The notes under the pieces: generated by a model
The model's database searches: none
What the model saw: only the letters and a program-made list of their open reading frames with translations
Told to the model about the DNA's origin: nothing
In this document: piece by piece, positions 59,216 to 64,000 of the stretch
Layout of the letters: each line of letters starts with the position of its first letter
How positions within the stretch are numbered: position 1 is the stretch's first letter
Made by a program: the position numbers and the translations under genes
Source of the DNA: Kosakonia sp. SMBL-WEM22
GTDB taxonomy: Bacteria > Pseudomonadota > Gammaproteobacteria > Enterobacterales > Enterobacteriaceae
DNA: 64,000 bases
Assembly (NCBI RefSeq): GCF_014490785.1
Contig: NZ_CP051488.1
Span: forward strand, 3,658,001 to 3,722,000
Direction of reading: 5' to 3'

Positions 59216-60835
59216 ATGCAAACAACTTCTGAACTCTCCTGTGATGTGTTGGTGATAGGCAGCGGTGCGGCGGGCCTGTCTGTTGCGCTGCGTCTGGCGG
59301 CACGGCACTCCGTTATTGTTTTAAGCAAAGGGCCAGTTAGCGAAGGCTCCACACTTTATGCGCAGGGCGGTATTGCGGCGGTGTTTGATAAAACTGACAG
59401 CATCGCCTCCCATGTTGAAGATACCCTGATTGCCGGCGCTGGCATTGTCGATCGCCACGCGGCGGAGTTTGTTGCCAGCCACGCGCGGAACTGCGTGCAG
59501 TGGCTTATCGATCAGGGCGTGATGTTTGATACGGAACTGAGTGAAAGCGGCGATGCCAGCTATCACCTCACACGCGAAGGCGGGCACAGCCATCGCCGCA
59601 TTCTTCATGCCGCTGATGCCACCGGCAAAGCGGTGGAGAACACGCTGGTAAGCCAGGCGATGAGCCATCCGAACATTCGCCTGCTTGAACGGACCAATGC
59701 GGTTGATCTGATCATCTCCGACAAAATTGGCCTGCCTGGTACGCGCCGGGTAGTGGGTGCCTGGGTGTGGAACCGCAATAAAGAGCGGGTGGAGACCTGT
59801 CGCGCAAAGGCGGTAGTACTGGCCACAGGCGGCGCATCGAAGGTCTATCAATACACCACTAATCCCGATATCGCCTCCGGCGACGGCATCGCTATGGCCT
59901 GGCGCGCGGGCTGCCGGGTGGCGAATCTGGAGTTTAATCAGTTTCACCCCACCGCGCTGTTTCATCCACAGGCACGCAACTTCCTGCTGACCGAAGCGCT
60001 ACGCGGTGAAGGTGCTCACCTGAAGCGCCCGGACGGCACGCGCTTTATGCCGGACTTCGACCCGCGCGGCGACCTCGCCCCGCGCGATGTCGTGGCGCGC
60101 GCCATCGACCATGAAATGAAACGCCTCGGCGTCGAGTGTATGTATCTTGATATCAGCCACAAACCGCCTGAATTTGTGCGCCACCACTTTCCGATGATTT
60201 ACGAGAAGCTGCTTGGCCTCGGCATCGATCTGACCAAAGAGCCGGTGCCAATTGTGCCTGCGGCGCACTACACCTGTGGCGGGGTGATGATTGACGATCG
60301 TGGACGCACCGATGTGGATGGTCTCTATGCGGTGGGCGAAGTGAGCTACAGCGGGCTGCACGGCGCTAATCGCATGGCCTCTAACTCACTGCTGGAGTGT
60401 CTGGTCTATGGCTGGTCGGCCGCTGAAGATATTGTCTGCCGGATGCCAGACGTTGAAAGGGTGCCCGAGCTACCGGCGTGGGATGAGAGCCGCGTCGACG
60501 ATGCCGATGAGCGGGTGATCCTGCAACATAACTGGCATGAGCTGCGGCTATTTATGTGGGATTACGTCGGGATCGTGCGCACCACCAAACGCCTTGAGCG
60601 GGCGTTACGCCGCATTAACTTGTTGCAGCAGGAGATTGACGAGTATTACGCGCACTTCCGCGTGTCAAATAATCTGCTTGAAGTGCGCAATCTGGTGCAG
60701 GTGGCGGAGCTGATTGTGCGCTGCGCCATGATGCGTAAAGAGAGCCGTGGCCTGCACTACACGCTCGATTACCCGCATCAGCTGCCGGAATCGGGGCCGA
60801 CGGTGCTCTCACCGCAAAGCTACATAAAGAGATAG
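59216..60835 (+). CDS. nadB: L-aspartate oxidase
   Basis: FAD enzyme that makes iminoaspartate for NAD synthesis with NadA. Seen: the dinucleotide motif VLVIGSGAAGLSVAL, STLYAQGGIAAV, HYTCGGVMIDDRGRTDVDGLYAVGE and SNSLLECLVYG. 539 aa (E. coli 540). Repressed probably by NadR through the box at 59194-59211. Its last 16 bp overlap trmN6, tail to tail. Confidence 0.98.
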   Translation: MQTTSELSCDVLVIGSGAAGLSVALRLAARHSVIVLSKGPVSEGSTLYAQGGIAAVFDKTDSIASHVEDTLIAGAGIVDRHAAEFVASHARNCVQWLIDQGVMFDTELSESGDASYHLTREGGHSHRRILHAADATGKAVENTLVSQAMSHPNIRLLERTNAVDLIISDKIGLPGTRRVVGAWVWNRNKERVETCRAKAVVLATGGASKVYQYTTNPDIASGDGIAMAWRAGCRVANLEFNQFHPTALFHPQARNFLLTEALRGEGAHLKRPDGTRFMPDFDPRGDLAPRDVVARAIDHEMKRLGVECMYLDISHKPPEFVRHHFPMIYEKLLGLGIDLTKEPVPIVPAAHYTCGGVMIDDRGRTDVDGLYAVGEVSYSGLHGANRMASNSLLECLVYGWSAAEDIVCRMPDVERVPELPAWDESRVDDADERVILQHNWHELRLFMWDYVGIVRTTKRLERALRRINLLQQEIDEYYAHFRVSNNLLEVRNLVQVAELIVRCAMMRKESRGLHYTLDYPHQLPESGPTVLSPQSYIKR

Positions 60836-61557
60836 AAAGCCTGGGTCAGCGCGCTGTAGCTTTCTGAATAGCGCTGATCCGCGCCGCGGATCACCAGCCT
60901 GTCGGCAAACAGCTCGCCCTGTCGCGGCGAGAAGGCCAGCAGCACGCGGTGCGGCAAGCGCCCTTCCGTTTCTGCGACATCGGTGCGCAGACGCAAATGC
61001 CAGCCGAGCTGTTGCGCTTTCTCGCTAAAGCCTTCGCAGATCTCCACCGGCAGCACCACACAGAAAAAGCCCTCTTCGGTGATAAGCGTGGCAGCGATCT
61101 CCAGCAGCGTCTGGTGATCGAGGGTGGTGGTGTAACGCGCGCGGTCGCGCTCAGGCGTGGCGCACTTAACCCCCTCTTCAAAATAGGGCGGATTGCTGAC
61201 AATCAGATCAAAACGTGCGGTGTTCTGCTGGCTCCAGGCGTGAATATCGGCGCAGTGGACGCGAATGCGATCGGCCCACGGCGATGCCTGCACGTTCTCC
61301 TGCGCCTGTCCTGCCGCCTGCTCATCCAGCTCAACCGCATCAAGAGTGACATCGGCTGCGGTACGCTGCGCCAGCATTAGCGCCAGTAGGCCGCTGCCGC
61401 TACCGATATCAAGAATATGACGGGCACGGGAGACCGGGGCCCAGGCACCTAACATCACGCCATCGGTACCCACTTTCATGGCACAGCGGTCATGCGCGAT
61501 AAAAAAAGATTTAAATGTGAAGCCATCGCGGCGAAGCTGAGCCTTTGGCTGAGACAT
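60820..61557 (-). CDS. trmN6: tRNA1(Val) (adenine(37)-N6)-methyltransferase
   Basis: Class I SAM methyltransferase that makes m6A37 in tRNA-Val. Seen: SAM-binding ILDIGSGSGLLALMLAQ and the N-methyltransferase motif NPPYFEEG. 245 aa, collinear with E. coli YfiC. Converges with nadB and is divergent from srmB. Confidence 0.96.
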   Translation of the reverse strand: MSQPKAQLRRDGFTFKSFFIAHDRCAMKVGTDGVMLGAWAPVSRARHILDIGSGSGLLALMLAQRTAADVTLDAVELDEQAAGQAQENVQASPWADRIRVHCADIHAWSQQNTARFDLIVSNPPYFEEGVKCATPERDRARYTTTLDHQTLLEIAATLITEEGFFCVVLPVEICEGFSEKAQQLGWHLRLRTDVAETEGRLPHRVLLAFSPRQGELFADRLVIRGADQRYSESYSALTQAFYLFM

Positions 61558-61687
61558 CTTTACAACCTCAAAACGGAAAACCGCAGTAGCATAGGGGAAA
61601 GCGTAGCGTCAGAAAAGTGATAAGCAGACAACAGATGAAGATTGCAGCCGTAACGTCTATAATCAGCGCCCCACACAGAGGTAGAAC

Positions 61688-63022
61688 ATGACTGTAACGA
61701 CTTTTTCCGAACTTGAACTTGACGACAGCCTTCTGGACGCGCTCCAGAATAAAGGCTTTACACGCCCAACCGCTATCCAGGCAGCTGCCATTCCGCCTGC
61801 GCTTGAAGGGCGTGATGTCCTCGGTTCTGCGCCCACCGGGACAGGTAAAACCGCAGCCTATTTGCTGCCGGCGTTGCAACACCTTCTGGACTTTCCGCGT
61901 AAGAAATCCGGCCCGCCGCGTATCCTGATCCTGACGCCAACCCGCGAGCTGGCAATGCAGGTTGCCGACCACGCGCGTGAACTGGCGGTTAACACCCATC
62001 TTGATATCGCCACCATTACCGGCGGCGTGGCGTATATGAACCACGCCGAAGTGTTCAGCGAAAACCAGGATATCGTGGTCGCCACCACTGGCCGCCTGCT
62101 GCAGTATATAAAAGAAGAGAACTTCGACTGCCGCGCGGTCGAGACGCTGATTCTTGATGAAGCGGACCGCATGCTGGACATGGGCTTTGCGCAGGATATC
62201 GAGACCATTGCCGGTGAAACGCGCTGGCGCAAGCAGACGATGCTCTTCTCTGCGACGCTGGAAGGCGACGCAATCAAAGATTTTGCCGAGCGTCTGCTGG
62301 AAGATCCGGTTGAAGTCTCCGCAACCCCTTCGACCCGCGAACGTAAGAAGATCCATCAGTGGTACTACCGTGCCGATGATGTGCAACACAAAACCGCCCT
62401 GCTGGTACATCTCCTGAAACAGCCTGAAGCCACCCGCACTATCGTCTTTGTGCGCAAGCGTGAGCGTGTGCATGAGCTGGCAACCTGGCTGCGCGAAGCG
62501 GGCATTAATAACTGCTATCTCGAAGGCGAGATGGTGCAAATAAAGCGTAACGAAGCGATCAAACGCCTGACCGATGGCCGCGTTAACGTGCTGGTAGCAA
62601 CCGACGTTGCCGCGCGCGGGATTGATATTCCCGATGTCAGCCACGTGATTAACTTCGATATGCCGCGCAGCGGTGACACCTACCTGCACCGTATCGGCCG
62701 TACCGGTCGCGCAGGGCGCAAAGGCATCGCCATTTCCCTGGTTGAAGCGCACGATCACCTGCTGCTGGGCAAAATTGGCCGTTACGTTGAAGAGCCGCTA
62801 AAAGCGCGCGTCATCGATGAGCTGCGCCCGACAAGCCGTCCGCCAAGTGAAAAGCTGAACGGCAAGCCGTCGAAGAAAGCCTTAGCGAAGCGTGAAGAGA
62901 AGAAAAAAGAGAAAGATAAAGAGAAACCGCGCGTGAAGAAACGCCACCGCGATACCAAAAATATTGGTAAACGCCGCAAGCCGAGCACGGCAGGCAGCGA
63001 ACAGCAGAAGAGCGAAGAGTAA
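61688..63022 (+). CDS. srmB: ATP-dependent RNA helicase SrmB
   Basis: DEAD-box helicase for early 50S assembly. Seen: Q motif GFTRPTAIQAAAIPPAL, Walker A APTGTGKTAAY, DEADRMLDMGF, the SAT motif, ATDVAARGIDIPDV and HRIGRTGRAGRKG, then a long basic Lys/Glu-rich tail (about residues 395-444). 444 aa, as in E. coli. Confidence 0.98.
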   Translation: MTVTTFSELELDDSLLDALQNKGFTRPTAIQAAAIPPALEGRDVLGSAPTGTGKTAAYLLPALQHLLDFPRKKSGPPRILILTPTRELAMQVADHARELAVNTHLDIATITGGVAYMNHAEVFSENQDIVVATTGRLLQYIKEENFDCRAVETLILDEADRMLDMGFAQDIETIAGETRWRKQTMLFSATLEGDAIKDFAERLLEDPVEVSATPSTRERKKIHQWYYRADDVQHKTALLVHLLKQPEATRTIVFVRKRERVHELATWLREAGINNCYLEGEMVQIKRNEAIKRLTDGRVNVLVATDVAARGIDIPDVSHVINFDMPRSGDTYLHRIGRTGRAGRKGIAISLVEAHDHLLLGKIGRYVEEPLKARVIDELRPTSRPPSEKLNGKPSKKALAKREEKKKEKDKEKPRVKKRHRDTKNIGKRRKPSTAGSEQQKSEE

Positions 63023-63055
63023 AAAAAACGCCGGGGAGACCCGGCGTTTTTATTG
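63022..63055. terminator. Bidirectional terminator between srmB and grcA
   Basis: Arms CGCCGGG (63029-63035) and CCCGGCG (63040-63046) with A-run before and T-run after, so it works for the converging srmB and grcA transcripts. Confidence 0.9.
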
Positions 63056-63065
63056 CTGCCTGTGC

Positions 63066-63449
63066 TTACAGGCTTTCAGTAAAGGTACGGGCAATAACGT
63101 CGCGCTGCTGTTCCGGCGTCAGCGAGTTGAAACGCACAGCGTAACCGGAAACACGAATTGTCAGCTGCGGGTACTTTTCCGGATGCTCAACGGCGTCCAT
63201 CAGCGTTTCACGACGCAGCACGTTAACATTCAGATGCTGTCCTCCTTCAACACGCACTTCCGGCTGTACTTCCATCGGAATTTCGCGGTATTCGATGTCG
63301 CCCAGTTTACTTACCGCAACAACGTCATCTTCAGCAAAGCCAGCTTTAGCGCAGACGCAGCGTGCTTCGCCCTTTTCGCTATCAAGCAGCCAGAATGAGT
63401 TCAACAGATCGTCATTAGCCGCTTTCGTAATCTGGATACCAGTAATCAT
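63066..63449 (-). CDS. grcA: Autonomous glycyl radical cofactor GrcA
   Basis: Small glycyl-radical protein that can replace the damaged C-terminal part of pyruvate formate-lyase. Seen: the C-terminal glycyl-radical signature IRVSGYAVRFNSLTPEQQRDV. 127 aa, as in E. coli YfiD. Two FNR-type boxes upstream fit anaerobic induction. Confidence 0.97.
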   Translation of the reverse strand: MITGIQITKAANDDLLNSFWLLDSEKGEARCVCAKAGFAEDDVVAVSKLGDIEYREIPMEVQPEVRVEGGQHLNVNVLRRETLMDAVEHPEKYPQLTIRVSGYAVRFNSLTPEQQRDVIARTFTESL

Positions 63450-63557
63450 GAATAGCCTCCCTTGGGCAGATTAGGTGATTGACCGGACGCAGGCCGGCCA
63501 ATTGGTAAAACCATTGTTGTCTGGTTGTTTATATACCAGCCTGTACCGGGCCATTCT

Positions 63558-63571
63558 TTGATTTTAGTCAA
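63558..63571. promoter_or_regulatory. FNR-type box, proximal to grcA
   Basis: TTGATTTTAGTCAA fits TTGAT-N4-ATCAA with one mismatch. Centre 53 bp from the distal box, equal to the spacing of the -40.5 and -93.5 sites described for E. coli yfiD. Confidence 0.75.
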
Positions 63572-63610
63572 TAAAAACCATACAGCAAAAATGGCTATTA
63601 GGGTTTGTTC

Positions 63611-63624
63611 TTGTTTTATATCAA
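63611..63624. promoter_or_regulatory. FNR-type box, distal to grcA
   Basis: On the minus strand TTGATATAAAACAA, one mismatch from the FNR consensus. Apart from these boxes and promoter sequence, nothing else was recognised in the 315-bp gap between grcA and ung. Confidence 0.65.
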
Positions 63625-63764
63625 TTTATGCCGATCCGCCATGTTAAAAATTTACGTAAATATTCAACTATTTTTTAGCCATGATGCGCAATCCAGCGTG
63701 GCTGATTTTGTTCTGGAGAAAGAAGCAGTTAAGCTACGGCAAACCAACTTTGCAGGAGATCGGG

Positions 63765-64000
63765 ATGACGACTTCATTGACATGGCATGACGTACTGGCA
63801 GAAGAGAAACAGCAGCCCTACTTTGTGAACACTCTTAACACCGTGGCCGCTGAGCGCCAGTCCGGCGCGACGATCTATCCACCGCAGAAAGATGTCTTCA
63901 ACGCCTTTCGTTTTACCGAACTCGGCGATGTGAAAGTCGTCATCCTGGGGCAGGATCCCTATCATGGCCCCGGCCAGGCGCACGGGCTGGCCTTTTCTGT
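63765..64000 (+). CDS. ung: Uracil-DNA glycosylase (5' part, cut by window edge)
   Basis: Removes uracil from DNA to start base-excision repair. The 78 or so visible residues include TWHDVLAEEKQQPYF and the catalytic GQDPYHGPGQAHGLAFS, with the active Asp in the first motif. Collinear with E. coli Ung. It starts at the ATG at 63765 and runs off the window end; grcA is its divergent neighbour as in E. coli. Confidence 0.96.
   Translation, partial: MTTSLTWHDVLAEEKQQPYFVNTLNTVAAERQSGATIYPPQKDVFNAFRFTELGDVKVVILGQDPYHGPGQAHGLAFS

Noticed and set aside
61568..62758. 396-codon minus-strand frame over srmB
   Set aside because: Antisense shadow of a well-identified DEAD-box helicase, with no ribosome site or recognisable domain.

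Overview
The window is a stretch of enterobacterial chromosome. Nearly every protein is close to its Escherichia coli K-12 counterpart, and the order follows the K-12 block rodZ-rlmN-ndk-pbpC-yfhM-sseA-sseB-pepB-isc-suhB-csiE-hcaT ... glyA-hmp-glnB-glrRK-purL-mltF-tadA-pgpC-yfhH-yfhL-acpS ... rpoE-nadB-srmB-grcA-ung. The accessory content, GC-rich codon use and many REP (BIME) arrays point to an Enterobacteriaceae genus other than Escherichia, for example the Kosakonia/Enterobacter/Klebsiella group. The genus is inferred from memory of gene content, not from a search. No rRNA, tRNA, IS element, prophage or CRISPR array was seen.

Layout. 1-10.5 kb: rodZ (cut by the window edge), rlmN, ndk, pbpC and yfhM, all on the minus strand. 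10.5-15.4 kb: an alpha-glucoside module (PTS EIICB, GH4 6-phospho-alpha-glucosidase, RpiR-type regulator) wrapped around the housekeeping sulfurtransferase sseA. 15.4-20 kb: a REP array, a membrane M48 peptidase absent from K-12, sseB, more REPs and pepB. 20-25.8 kb: the complete iscRSUA-hscBA-fdx-iscX operon with two abutting IscR boxes. 25.9-32 kb: trmJ and suhB (divergent), a DUF1007/NicO metal-transport pair where K-12 has yfhR, csiE, and hcaT overlapping csiE tail to tail. The hca dioxygenase and yph genes that follow in K-12 are missing, so hcaT abuts glyA.

32-45 kb: glyA and hmp (divergent, with PurR and NsrR sites), glnB, glrR-qseG-glrK, the small RNA gene glmY with a sigma54-type promoter and three GlrR boxes, purL with a PurR box, and mltF. 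45-46 kb: a tandem REP array of 89-bp period that runs into tadA and supplies its stop codon. 46-52 kb: pgpC, an MFS transporter inserted before yfhH, yfhL, then acpS, pdxJ, recO, era and rnc. 53-64 kb: lepB, lepA, rseC, rseB, rseA and rpoE with an upstream leader ORF, nadB with a NadR box, trmN6, srmB, grcA with two FNR-type boxes, and the start of ung.

Functional themes are Fe-S cluster assembly, envelope integrity (RodZ, PBP1c/YfhM, MltF, LepB, sigmaE/RseABC), control of glucosamine-6-phosphate synthesis by GlrK/GlrR/GlmY, purine and one-carbon metabolism under PurR (purL, glyA), and RNA modification or processing (RlmN, TrmJ, TadA, TrmN6, RNase III/Era, SrmB). Most of the window is conserved core. 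The unusual parts are the islands between core genes: the sseA-embedded alpha-glucoside module, the M48 peptidase, the NicO/DUF1007 pair, the MFS insertion and the REP arrays.
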